From positions 33,253,753 to 33,317,752 of the forward strand of contig NC_090290.1 of assembly GCF_037392515.1 (NCBI RefSeq): a DNA stretch of 64,000 nucleotides, in the 5' to 3' direction. Positions 39,401-47,424 of the stretch are shown in pieces. The notes below the pieces were generated by a model, which ran no database searches, was not told the DNA's origin, and saw only the letters and a program-made list of their open reading frames with translations. The position numbers and the translations under genes were made by a program. The DNA comes from Haliotis asinina (lineage: Eukaryota; Mollusca; Gastropoda; Lepetellida; Haliotidae). Each line of letters starts with the position of its first letter. Positions within the stretch are counted from its first letter, which is position 1.

Positions 39401-42400
39401 ACCTGAGTGCTTGGCACTCTCATCAAGTAACCTGTACAATAGGAACAGTCGTATAGACTTGCACCAAACAGGTACACATCTTTCAGTCCTTTGGAAATGA
39501 TGGTATAATTGTTAACAGGTAGACAGCATGGAAGAATTGTTATCTATGCCATTATAAATTCATACTGAATTCACAGAAACACAATCATCTACATTAATCC
39601 ACATTCTGGGGAGTGTGAACTGAGTCGTCAAGTGCGAGCTGCTGTCCAGCTGTAATAATTTTCAAACATCTACAAATAAAAATTGTAATTTGACAAGAAT
39701 GGAAGAAAGTTCTCACCAAGCTGAGAGACAGATTCAACCACTATCTGTTCATAGACCAGTTCATCAGATGACTTTTCCTTCAGGTATGGAAGGGAACAGA
39801 TCTTGAGTATGTCAATAATTGGCTGTTCATATAGAGGCTGCTTGTCAACACGATCGGCACACACATTGAGAATCTTGAAAACCTGAACTAGCTCCTTCAT
39901 TAACTGAATGTCATTAAGGATTATAACTGTTTCAGTTTGTGGATGATATTTTCCACATGGAAATGTCCCCTGTCCTCTTTAACAAAAGCTTATGTGTGGA
40001 TCACAATGTATGATGTTATTAGGACCGTGTCATAGAATACAGGAGCTCACAATCTTCATATTGGGGATTTACCACTGATTTCCGTAAATCAGTATGGCAT
40101 ACAACTACATGTTCATCTGGTGTGGTCCCCTGTATCGTCTGCTCGCCAGTCCTGTTGGCTCTGCACATGCCTAATAAGGGAGCATTAATTGAGGACCGAG
40201 TAATCATTGTTTCAATGTGATAATATGATAGATACTATGCCTGATAAACTGTCAACATATATCCAAGAGCTCAAATAGTTAACTTGGCTATTTAAAAGTA
40301 TTACAGTTTACCAAAACATGACTGAGCCGTACAATGGAGGGTGCTCATAATGAAGTGTAAGCAGGACCTGTACAAAGGATACAAAACCTTTCTGGTAGTG
40401 ACGAATCATCTTCTGAAGGGCATGAACATGACGATCATAAAGCATAACCTGAAAGAGTAACAGCAAGGATAGTACAGAAAAATAAAAACACTTATCAATG
40501 TTGAGACATTAGGAAGTGAGATCAGTGATATTGTCAAGTTTCAACCAAAACATCTGAGACTTCTAATCATTTGGATACACAATATCAGTAACTTTTTTCC
40601 GCTTTCTAAAAAGTGTGCTGTGCTGGATATTGGATGAAGTTACACAATATGTCACTTCAGAAAAATATACAGATGACTTTATAGTTGTTGGAGGATTACC
40701 CTTGATGAAGTAAGTTTTGATTTATGCAAGATGCAATGGTGGTAGGGGTCAAACTATTACTAGTTTCAAAATGTTCCAAAACTTACTGCAAAGATGAATA
40801 CTTTAATACTTCTTAAATGCACTCCAATGTAATAAATCACTTTTTTCAGTTAAAATGAATTTTGTTACACAATTTGCATATGAAAATTTTCATGTGCCAC
40901 AAAAATAGAGTCCCAGTATACATCAACCTTGGATGATTTTGAATATTTTGTCAGACAAAAGATCGATCGAGTGATTGAACTATCACTCAGAAATAAATAA
41001 TCAACCTTATAACTTGCAGAATACAAGGCTTATCTATGGTAATCTTTTCAGAACAAATGATGAAAGTTTGAGATCAAGAACCCTTATTATTCACAACTCT
41101 CACGTAACCATCACGCATAGCTCTAGTCTCACAGGAAGCTTTAATTACCCTGTAGTGTGTTCACACCCAATTTAAAGTGGTTCCATGGTGATTGAATCAA
41201 GCTGAAGTGCTTCATTTAGTACCACGGAGGGCACCGTCTCATGTACAAGACATGATAGTCTCATGCACATGCTTCATCTCTGACTGATCATCTTGCCATA
41301 ATACAAATTTGAACAGCCTGCAACTTAAGCCAATAGCCTTGGGCCTCCTTTCACAAAGCACTAAGGTGATCGTAAGTCACTAATGTAACCTTAGTACAAT
41401 GTTAAAGAATGGGAAATAAGATAAACTTTAATAGAGGTTGCTTCATGAAAGGAGCCCCTGGGCCTAGATTTTCAAACCTCTCTTAATGCTTAGAAAGGTG
41501 TAAGTTAATGTTTCATACTTAAGACTATTTTAGCACTAGAGAGCTTTGAAAATCCAGACCCAGAACTTGAGTCCAGTAAACTTTGTTTTGATGTATTCGG
41601 CTCAGCTCATACTTACCATTATGTGAACAGCAAAATAAACTGATAAGAACTCAGAAATGAAAAGTTCATGCTACTAAACTAAAAATTTAAAAGGTTGGGT
41701 AAGCACAGATTGCTAGAACATCACTACTAATAACACTTAAACTTCTCATACAGCATAAGCAAGTTACAGTTTACTCCATCTTGAACTGTTTCAGGTATAG
41801 CGCCATTATACTAAGCAGAAGGAAGACCAAAGGACTCACTTGTATAGAAAAACTTCATATATTACAGTTAATGTTTAGTGTATTGGTCAACAGCTACTAC
41901 TGATGTTCTGATGTCAGACATCATTACTACTAACTGTCATCCCAATAATGACTGTCAAGAAATACATAGATGCACTTACCGAGTGTGGATCTGTTAGCAG
42001 CTTGATGACTCTGTTAAGGTTGACAGGCTGCAGTTTAGAACCCTGGAATTATGCATGCATATTACTTAAAATATCAAAAAGACCAACTTGAATTCTAATG
42101 CAATTATAAGCTGGTCCAATTTCCTACCTCCATTAACTGAAACATTAAGCTCATATTCTTGCACACTTTTCAATAAACCTTTTCATAAGCCACCTGGTTC
42201 TACATTATGCTTGACAAAATGAACCCTTGATAGTACATGTGTCGAAATATGTACTTCTGTAGACTGATAATTTAGAAGCGCAATGATCTTCATCATCCTA
42301 ACACTTGCCCAGCTCTGTATTGACATTGCTTTAATGAATATCTGATACTCATGAAAACTCATGTTTTTCATGTACTCCTTAATTGCAAAAAAAAATAAGG

Positions 42401-45400
42401 AGTATGTACTCTTGCTGTTGAAAAATTATCTGTAAACATCATCTTACATCAACTGACTTCTAAAAACTTAATTGGTTGAATACACGCAACCACAGTCATC
42501 TGAGGTAACTCAATTTACATTTGTTCATAATGTTGCTGTTACACTGTGTGAGACCTTTCACTCATTGTTCATTCACACTCTATAATACTTAAACTTATAA
42601 ATGAAAGTTGGGAATGTAACACGAGTATTTCAAATGTAAACTGAATGAATATCAGAAACGATGAATACTGTATACCTAAAATAAATTAATGTTTGAAATG
42701 TAAAATGAATGAATATTTAAGAGTACAATGAATAATAATTGAATACAGTCGAACCCTGTTTATCCGGACGTTTTGGTTTCAATCGAAAATCGTCCGGATA
42801 GCGAGACATTTGGTTAACTTGATCAAAGAAGCAAAACGTGAAAAGTAAGTGAAAGCAAACGATTTTCATATACGTATATCAACAAATCAACAGTCAATAG
42901 TAACAACAGTGAATAATCATAACCAATAAGTGTACCAATAATACATGGAAGGCGGAATGCAGTTACCATTTGTCAGGTTGTCTTGGATGTAATCATGTAG
43001 CGTGTGGAGCTTCAGATGGTAAGTTAGATGAAAAGCATAAATTGATGACAAAAAAGTTTCTATTTTGCCAATTCCATATTCTTTTTTTTATTTTAAATGC
43101 CCTAAAAACATGACATTGTGTCGAACTTATGCTGTCGGCAGAAAGTAAACTTCTGGACGGGATCACATGACTTAGATCATATGGGAAGTTACTTTTAATT
43201 TGCATCGCGACAGATAGCAGGGGTCGATTTATAAGTGTTATATACAGTACAATTACACTGTAGTTTATCTTTATCCTACTTAACATGTGTTTTCGTTACT
43301 GATGAGATGTTCTCACTTGTGCTAAATCCTAATGAGTGACACTCATCACTAGTGTTTTGATGGCTAATTAATCAATTCACACCAAATGTCTTCCGATAGA
43401 TTAAGAATGAAATCTCAAAGTCGTGCAGTAAACGGTATTGACATGACACATACATATGCACATTGCACAGATCTCTCTGTCCGGATAACTGGATCATTTT
43501 TCAATGGAAATCTGTGGGAATGGGTTGAAAATTCACTATCCAGATCCGGAAGTGTGGGGTCCAGTAAAGTGAGTACAATTAATGAACGTAAGTTTTGTTT
43601 CACATAAAAACCGTCCGGAAGGCAGGGTTTCCGGATATGTGGGGTCCGAGTAAACGGGGTTCGACTGCACATTGCTTTCTTGTGTAGGTCAGAAATGTAC
43701 ATATGGTACATGTAAGTGTCGAAAACAGTGAAAGCTGTCTAAACCAGCACTCACTGGGACTTAAGAAATAATCCAGTTTAGACAGAGTGCCCAATTGTAC
43801 AGCTGACACTGTTCCCTTGACCTTTAAATTTAAAAGTTCAAGTTCACAAGTCATTAACTGTTTCATTCCAAATCAATCTACTGTAAATGAAACACTCAAA
43901 TGGTCACACAAAATACACTCATACAGTCCGTATCTTTCATTGTAGTGATACATATCTAAATACACACGCTATTGTCGACTACACGGATAAAATTAAACAC
44001 ATTAAATTGAATTGGGATCACGCATTTAAGAAAAAAATGTAAGAGTAAACAAATGTCATTAGGGTAATAGTTCCGCCCGTCAATCAAAAGCCAAATTTAC
44101 AAACTGACAAACATACCTCACCTTAAAGGGGCACTGATGCGGAGCGAATAATGCTTCACGCCAACGGTCTAATTACGAAAGCAGACCGCAAATTGGTCAG
44201 CGCCCACTCCTTCGACCGTGACGGACAAAGGAACTGGGCTCCTGTCCATATTAGCAGAATTTCTTCACCTAAACAGTCAGGAGGCCGGAGGCCCATCACA
44301 TGCCAATTGTTTAAAATATCCATGATATTCCTTGTCTGATCGTAACCATATATCCCAGCAGTGTAGTTCTTTTCGGATGCTTGGATGGTATACTTACTGA
44401 TCCAATTTGATCCTATGTCTGTGTTTTTAACCTCGATATTTAATCATGTTATGTGAAAATATGATGTCTACAGGCACATAGCAGCCATTTGTTTCAGTAC
44501 GGAAGATTGCAAAGCTTTATGTTTAGGTAGTTTTGAGTGTTGTTTGAGCTGTGATAGCAAATAGCATACGTAAATTTTGGTAGCTGTGGTAGCTACAATG
44601 GTTTATTATTTATGATAATAAAACACACAGTTGATTTATTTGAATTCGTAAACAAAAAAACGATGACTTTGCCTTTGGTAGAGAAATCTGAAAATTGTCT
44701 TACGTTAAAAAAACCCCTTCATTTCACCTATTTACCCAAGTACACAGCAAATGCCTGTGTGCATTCCTGATGTAACGAAATTCCGTTGGTATCCTCAAAA
44801 CAGTTTCGGCCCATAAATGTTTTCAGGCTGCATGCGACACAGAGATTACATCTTCCTTGCTGTAACTCGCGTTTGATGGTGTAAACCTACACGTGTTGTT
44901 TGTCATCATTCTCTTGATGGTCAATTCATGAATTTATAACAGGTATAATTAGTAGCAACACCACTTCAGTTACTCAACAAAGGTTCCCATTTGGCATTTC
45001 TCCTGTCTGGAGTAAATACTCAACATTATAAATTAAGGTCTGTGATGGCAAATGTATTGTATGTTATGTAATATGTGCAAGTAAGTGATGCAAGAGGGTT
45101 TATCAGCTGAGTTACAAAAACAAACATCGATCAAAGGATTAACCGATAACACACTGATTGATTAATTTCTTTTATCTTCTAGCGGATTTGTCAAAAGGCA
45201 GTGTGTGTGTAGATGACTACACCCTGTCGTAAAGTGTGAGTGCAAAAACAACATCCTCCCTTCAAAGAATTAACCACCCTTGCGTTGATTGATTGATTGC
45301 TCAATATTGGTTAACTAAATTACTTAGAATAGTGGACATCATACAGTTAGTTGCCAGGTGTGCTATCTTGGGAGACCAATGAGAGGTTTATCTAGTTTTC

Positions 45401-46398
45401 ACCAACGAAAGACGTGAAACGATGTGTTACTTTTTCGCAAATGAGACAGTTGTATGACACGCGACACAGAGCAGGATTATTTACCAGCTGCAGATGAATG
45501 GAATACGATTTCTTTTACGTGGATATTGATGGATACATTCCTGAACAAGGTAGTAGCCTGGCATTGTCGCTATCAAATTAGTCTGTTTTACATTCATTAT
45601 TTGTATTTTGTTTTAATTTATTTGTTGTAGTATTCAGCAGAATCTGTATGACAGAAAACACACACTAGATCTCGTATGTGTGTGAAATAGAATCCACATT
45701 GGCAATCTATACAATGTATAAATGTTACTGTTATGTTAGAAATTTACTATGAGTATAAGCAAATCGTGTGTTCTTTCATTAATTTTCAGAATTATACAAA
45801 TATGACAATAAACTAATTAGGGTTATGGCACAAAATATAGAGACGTACATTGGCTTCGTTATTTTTCCGTCCTAATAGTTTTTTACCATCTCTATCACTG
45901 GCAGATGATTAACCTTCAAAGTGTTTCATTTGTTTTCCTAATACATTTGTAATGAAGTACAAATGACTTCACCTCAGTTATCTGTCTATAATTAAACTAT
46001 CAATTGCGCTTACGGACTGCGCAGCAGAGGTCACTAACCAGTCACGAATTCTGGGATATCATCCGGGTACTCACGGGAGAAAAACAATAACAAAAGTTTA
46101 CACCAGTCCACGGAAATTGCTCCGCATCAGTGCCCCTTTAAATACACATTCCGAAAATCAATCAATGAACTTATTTCAGTGTTGGAATATTACACCGGGG
46201 AAGGTGGAAATATTCTATGTAAAAAGATGGGGGTTACGGGCGGAACTCTTTCCGTCATTAGCTGAAAAACCTCACCTGAAGCATGCCGATGTCATCGTCT
46301 GTGATGATATGTGCAACAATTGGTATCCTTGTCTTTTCTGGCGAAATCCCTGTCAATCCGGTGGCGATAGGTTGCGTTTGTGTTTGCATTGCGGCCAT
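26171..46398 (-). CDS. CFAP69: Cilia- and flagella-associated protein 69 (CFAP69), complete, 20 coding exons
   Basis: CFAP69 is an armadillo-like axonemal protein; the algal relative FAP69 sits in the C1b projection of the central apparatus, and the animal gene is needed for sperm flagella and acts in olfactory cilia. Coding exons, 5' to 3': 46398-46276, 42042-41980, 40448-40383, 39903-39717, 39431-39333, 36280-36207, 35497-35419, 34612-34435, 33901-33726, 32792-32671, 32075-31856, 31196-31032, 30458-30340, 29424-29306, 28554-28280, 27904-27492, 26999-26913, 26755-26691, 26549-26507, 26296-26171. All phases fit; the sum is 2799 bp, 932 aa. Telling blocks shared with vertebrate CFAP69 include LNRVIKLL, YDRQLRNDLL, LTLFATF, HGNSFHG.GGRGNK, EIQSDIL-like EMQSDIL, EDYFLERE, IPLPAKCPS and ARTSN. 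Recognition is from memory of the family. Only the exon 3 donor is uncertain. The gene looks functional, with no stop or frameshift. Confidence 0.96.
26507..26549 (-). CDS. CFAP69: CFAP69 coding exon 19
   Basis: A 43-bp exon encoding ETFHNTDLQNLQTT, aligned with the FHQTHIKGLNTT region of the vertebrate protein. Acceptor TTTTCAG, donor TACA|GTGAGT. Confidence 0.88.
26691..26755 (-). CDS. CFAP69: CFAP69 coding exon 18
   Basis: Encodes AAKERQEISIDASRVQGGYK. Acceptor TTTCCAG, donor ATGC|GTGAGT, ends in phase 2. Confidence 0.9.
26913..26999 (-). CDS. CFAP69: CFAP69 coding exon 17
   Basis: 29 codons, phase 0: ENHRQKEKALSDFSDYVART and SNYSLLK. Acceptor TGTTTAG, donor GAAG|GTAAGC. Confidence 0.93.
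27106..27490 (-). repeat. 32-bp minisatellite at the start of CFAP69 intron 16, each unit with a GTGAG motif
   Basis: On the minus strand twelve 32-bp units, such as GTGAGGGAATAATAGCAGGT followed by GTTGTAGGAG, run directly on from the exon 16 donor. The first unit is the splice site itself (GAG|GTGAGTGAATA). About half of the units keep AGGTGAG, the others AAGTGAGAG, so each contains a GT with good donor context. The array looks like an expansion of the exon-intron border. Confidence 0.9.
27492..27904 (-). CDS. CFAP69: CFAP69 coding exon 16 (largest)
   Basis: Encodes DIKRPLMGKMQAELGVIPLP, ENMRAKIYSVFCKIGF, DLPGLCVEDHVTL and the helical C-terminal part. Acceptor ATCTGCAG; an upstream AG exists but would shift the frame. 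Donor TGAG|GTGAGT opens straight into the 32-bp minisatellite. Confidence 0.95.
28280..28554 (-). CDS. CFAP69: CFAP69 coding exon 15
   Basis: Encodes GCYSTEDYFLEREGVFLLVD, NLILGCLLDLCENPKT and EIWRVEEMEIG. Acceptor GTTGCAG, donor CACAG|GTGCTC (weak after +3), ends in phase 1. Confidence 0.95.
28660..28790 (-). mobile_element. SINE fragment in CFAP69 intron 14
   Basis: On the plus strand it reads GGGACACC, GGGCTTTACA, GGGGAATCAGACCCAGG, CTTTAACTGCTAGGCTACTC: the same order as the SINE at 31200-31396 with drift, but without the 3' tail. Same strand as CFAP69. Confidence 0.75.
29045..29092 (-). mobile_element. SINE 3'-domain fragment in CFAP69 intron 14
   Basis: About 48 bp with TTAGCAATATTCCAGCAATA and CAGGGGACACC, the conserved 3' domain of the 31200-31396 SINE. 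It may be part of the same old insertion as 28660-28790. Confidence 0.7.
29306..29424 (-). CDS. CFAP69: CFAP69 coding exon 14
   Basis: Encodes ELFGNQGVDIVVEYLKTN and LLNSGLGHHRLLLAAVDC. Acceptor GTGCAG, donor CCTG|GTGAGT, ends in phase 2. Confidence 0.95.
29595..30172. mobile_element. pogo/Tigger-like MITE, 578 bp, in CFAP69 intron 13
   Basis: The left end is CAGTCATCCCGCGCTTTGCG; the right end, complemented, is CAGTCATCCCTCGCCATAAC. Both are flanked by TA. The subterminal CG-rich words (ACCGCGG, CCGCGTTAT) also mirror each other. No transposase is present. CAGT... termini with TA duplications and a gene-less body fit a non-autonomous pogo/Tigger element of the Tc1/mariner group. Confidence 0.82.
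30340..30458 (-). CDS. CFAP69: CFAP69 coding exon 13
   Basis: Encodes MIGIEMQSDILFILSTLCDG then DMHRK. Acceptor GCTTCAG, donor AAAG|GTAAAT. Confidence 0.95.
31032..31196 (-). CDS. CFAP69: CFAP69 coding exon 12
   Basis: Encodes GHGNSFHGSGGRGNKRAQLR and VNQLIG. Acceptor CTTCTAG lies only 15 nt from the (CTCA)n tail of a SINE; donor ATAG|GTAAAC. Confidence 0.95.
31200..31396 (-). mobile_element. tRNA-derived SINE with (CTCA)n tail, just upstream of CFAP69 exon 12
   Basis: On the minus strand it starts in a G-run, then shows A-box TAGTGGTTAAGGCG and B-box CCGGGTTCGATTCCCC. A 3' domain with GATATTGCTGGAATATTACT and GCGGCATAAAAC follows, then (CTCA)n with some CGCT variants. This is a full SINE in the same direction as CFAP69. 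Its tail ends about 15 nt before the exon 12 acceptor. Confidence 0.88.
31856..32075 (-). CDS. CFAP69: CFAP69 coding exon 11
   Basis: Encodes WTPAQFEELQLLAMGCLC and LEDYMTCQGSTRLLLLLEWC. Acceptor TTGACAG, donor CCAG|GTAAAT, ends in phase 1. Confidence 0.96.
32285..32402 (-). mobile_element. SINE fragment in CFAP69 intron 10
   Basis: Plus-strand words TAGCAATATCACAACTGG, GGCTTCACACATTTGG, GATGAGCGAACGCTTTAACC and the following C-run match the 31200-31396 SINE, with an internal deletion covering the B box. Same strand as the gene. Confidence 0.7.
32671..32792 (-). CDS. CFAP69: CFAP69 coding exon 10
   Basis: Encodes NHEDFEMKKALFNVLVML. Acceptor TTTACAG, donor TTCCT|GTGAGT, ends in phase 0. Confidence 0.95.
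33726..33901 (-). CDS. CFAP69: CFAP69 coding exon 9
   Basis: Carries GYSHYDRQLRNDLLIITM and KQLTLFATFQE, the most conserved block of the family. Acceptor CTACAG, donor GAAG|GTAGGT. Confidence 0.96.
34112..34157 (-). mobile_element. SINE 3'-domain fragment in CFAP69 intron 8
   Basis: Short piece with TTCTATGCCACAGTCTGCAA and ATTCCAGCAATATCAC, the shared 3' domain only. Same strand as the gene. Confidence 0.6.
34435..34612 (-). CDS. CFAP69: CFAP69 coding exon 8
   Basis: Carries the conserved DADPSGQTLFRSVDILWNLL. Acceptor TTGTAG, donor ATCAG|GTGAGA, ends in phase 2. Confidence 0.95.
35419..35497 (-). CDS. CFAP69: CFAP69 coding exon 7
   Basis: Encodes SLALLETDLAVRHEVLEVLQ and RFSKNS. Acceptor TGTGCAG, donor CTCAG|GTCAGT, ends in phase 1. 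Confidence 0.93.
36207..36280 (-). CDS. CFAP69: CFAP69 coding exon 6
   Basis: Encodes HKASTVDYNQRMVENSDISE then TLIK. Acceptor ATTTCAG, donor CAAG|GTAAGG. It follows a 3.05 kb intron filled by a TTAA-type element. Confidence 0.92.
36367..36396. repeat. (TG)n microsatellite in CFAP69 intron 5
   Basis: Fifteen TG units followed by a short (GA)n run. Confidence 0.9.
36915..39203. mobile_element. TTAA-type DNA transposon or composite, copy 3, in CFAP69 intron 5
   Basis: The left end TTAAAGGACCACTAACTC and the right end, complemented, TTAAAGGTCACATACTGG share only the first seven bases fully, so the boundaries are tentative. The body is clearly related to copy 2: 38170-38800 matches the reverse complement of 44880-45600 and also matches 46870-47216 directly (for example AATCTAAGTGGCGTTACCAC and GACAAATAACGTGTA). 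A THAP zinc-finger remnant lies at 37187-37282. It may hold more than one insertion. Confidence 0.6.
37187..37282 (+). pseudogene. THAP zinc-finger fragment
   Basis: A 31-codon frame reads MPNCCGAVNC...HRFPPDS, then stops. This is the start of a THAP domain: C-x4-C at the N-terminus, then His next to the RFPxD motif. The second half of the domain (W, C-x2-H, the C-terminal P) is not recovered. THAP domains are carried by P-element and Kolobok transposases and by host factors. Inside a TTAA-bounded repeat, a transposase remnant is the likelier source. Confidence 0.6.
39333..39431 (-). CDS. CFAP69: CFAP69 coding exon 5
   Basis: Encodes YLMRVPSTQVRQQICVTLAS and FYSKSSKHQEVQ. Acceptor GTACAG, donor CAGA|GTATGT, phase 1 to phase 1. 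Confidence 0.9.
39717..39903 (-). CDS. CFAP69: CFAP69 coding exon 4
   Basis: Encodes LMKELVQVFKILNVCADRVD and onward to SVSQL, the first armadillo-like region. Acceptor ATTCAG, donor CTTG|GTGAGA, ends in phase 1. Confidence 0.93.
40383..40448 (-). CDS. CFAP69: CFAP69 coding exon 3 (3' end ambiguous)
   Basis: Acceptor TTTCAG; encodes VMLYDRHVHALQKMIRHYQK. The donor chosen (TTTT|GTATCC) gives the family length. A donor 15 nt further (ACAG|GTCCTG) is also in frame and would add VSFVQ. Confidence 0.8.
41341..41457. mobile_element. Short hAT-like MITE in CFAP69 intron 2
   Basis: The ends are inverted: GGGCCTCCTTTCACAAAGC at left and, complemented, GGGCTCCTTTCATGAAGC at right. The element is 117 bp and gene-less. 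Assignment to hAT is by TIR style only. Confidence 0.7.
41460..41561. mobile_element. Second short MITE, 2 bp from the first
   Basis: The ends are inverted: GGGCCTAGATTTTCAAACCT at left and, complemented, GGGTCTGGATTTTCAAAGCT at right. The element is 102 bp. Its TIR is different from, but similar in style to, that of 41341-41457. Confidence 0.72.
41980..42042 (-). CDS. CFAP69: CFAP69 coding exon 2
   Basis: 21 codons, phase 0 at both ends, acceptor AATTCCAG, donor TCG|GTAAGT. Encodes VNLNRVIKLLTDPHS, the clearest N-terminal match. Confidence 0.92.
42746..43667. mobile_element. pogo/Tigger-like MITE, 922 bp, in CFAP69 intron 1
   Basis: The left end is CAGTCGAACCCTGTTTATCC; the right end, complemented, is CAGTCGAACCCCGTTTACTC. 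CCGGA words are subterminal on both sides. TA flanks the left end and CA the right, read here as a mutated TA. It encodes no transposase. It is distinct from the 29595-30172 element. Confidence 0.82.
43726..43811. mobile_element. Very short MITE, 86 bp, in CFAP69 intron 1
   Basis: Imperfect inverted ends: CAGTGAAAGCTGTCTAAACC and, complemented, CAGTGTCAGCTGTACAATTG. The core (GTCTAAACC ... GTTTAGAC) is itself palindromic. It probably belongs to the same broad pogo-like class, but the termini are weak. Confidence 0.55.
44123..46141. mobile_element. TTAA/TIR DNA transposon, copy 2, 2.0 kb, in CFAP69 intron 1
   Basis: The ends are perfect inverted repeats of 23 bp beginning TTAAAGGGGCACTGATGC, at 44123 and complemented at 46141, with TTAA at both edges. 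The body carries no transposase frame. Its middle (44880-45600) is the reverse complement of sequence at 38170-38800 and 46870-47216. The long perfect TIRs suggest a fairly young insertion. The right TIR lies only 135 bp from CFAP69 exon 1. Confidence 0.85.
46276..46398 (-). CDS. CFAP69: CFAP69 coding exon 1 (start codon)
   Basis: 41 codons from ATG at 46398-46396; donor CTTCAG|GTGAGG. A second ATG three codons later could also serve. The end of the exon (TRIPIVAHIITDDD) matches the N-terminal conserved patch before LNRVIKLL. Confidence 0.9.
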
Positions 46399-46512
46399 TA
46401 TTCCGCGCCAGACTTCACGTCCGACAGTATCGCGACCTACTTTGTGAACTTAATTATTTGACAGTATGCTGACAAGACTGGAAATGAGCCACATTCGCTT
46501 GATATCTGAGCA

Positions 46513-46701
46513 GTGTCAGCGTCACCAACTCGCACTGCCTTACGACTCCATATTGCATATACCGTCGTCAAGGAACAGACAGGTATTATGGGAAAACTAC
46601 ATTCGGCTCATTCCGGAGAGTTTCGGTAATGCTCGTCACCGATAGACTGGTTCACGTTCGTTGTTGTGGAGGACTGGGAATCCGGTTGCAATGTTCGCAA
46701 C
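46513..46701 (-). promoter_or_regulatory. Expected CFAP69 promoter region, with an X-box-like pair of half-sites
   Basis: The 300 bp upstream of the start codon at 46398 must hold the promoter. At 46685-46701 GTTGC and GCAAC face each other (GTTGCAATGTTCGCAAC). RFX X-boxes of cilia genes are GTNRCC/RGYAAC half-sites with 0-3 bp between; the spacing here is longer, so the match is weak. Confidence 0.3.
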
Positions 46702-46869
46702 TCAGGATGTCTCATGAAATGAAGTGTAATTAAAAAAAACAAAACCAAACCAAACCAAAGCGTCGTCAGGATTGTTAATCAATAAACATGGGGTGATCTT
46801 GTATGTACCAAAAGGCAAATATATTGCTTAGGTGGCATTTAAACAGGAATGAAATATCTAACCATTTTA

Positions 46870-47216
46870 TAGTTTTGCCTATCATTACAATTCACGACAA
46901 AAACAACGATTCTGTTGAAAACTACGACAACGTATTAAAAAACAAAACGAAAATATTAAAATTAGAACAAATTAAAGTTATAGGAGCAATGTCAGGCTAT
47001 TACCTTGTTAGATGAATGTATCCATCAATATCCACAAAAAAGAGTGATATATAATTAATCAATCAGCGTGTTATCGGTTAATCTTTTGATCGATCCAGAC
47101 ACAAGAAATGCCAAATGGGGACCTTTGTCAGCTAATCTAAGTGGCGTTACCACTAATTATACCTTATCAAGTGAATGATGACAAATAACGTGTACGTTTA
47201 TACGGGGTCTTCTCGT
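46870..47216. mobile_element. Partial copy of the TTAA-family internal sequence
   Basis: Matches 38080-38780 in order with gaps: GACAAAAACAACGATTCTGT, AAAGTTATAGGAGCAATGTC, GTATCCATCAATATCCAC, AATCAGCGTGTTATCGGTTA, AATCTAAGTGGCGTTACCAC. Neither terminus was found. It sits about 0.5 kb upstream of CFAP69. Confidence 0.7.
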
Positions 47217-47424
47217 TTATCCACCACCTATTGTTCTAGGAGGACAAGTCACTGAAGCGGAATAATCCTCAAGACAATAGATGTCCCTGAAATTTTGTTC
47301 CCTGTGAAATAAGATCCCCCCTAGAATGTAGTAGTAAAAAAGTAAGTCTTTCTACATTTTTTTTATATTTCAACAATACATACAATATCAAAATTAACAA
47401 TACATTCAATATCTATGACAATCC

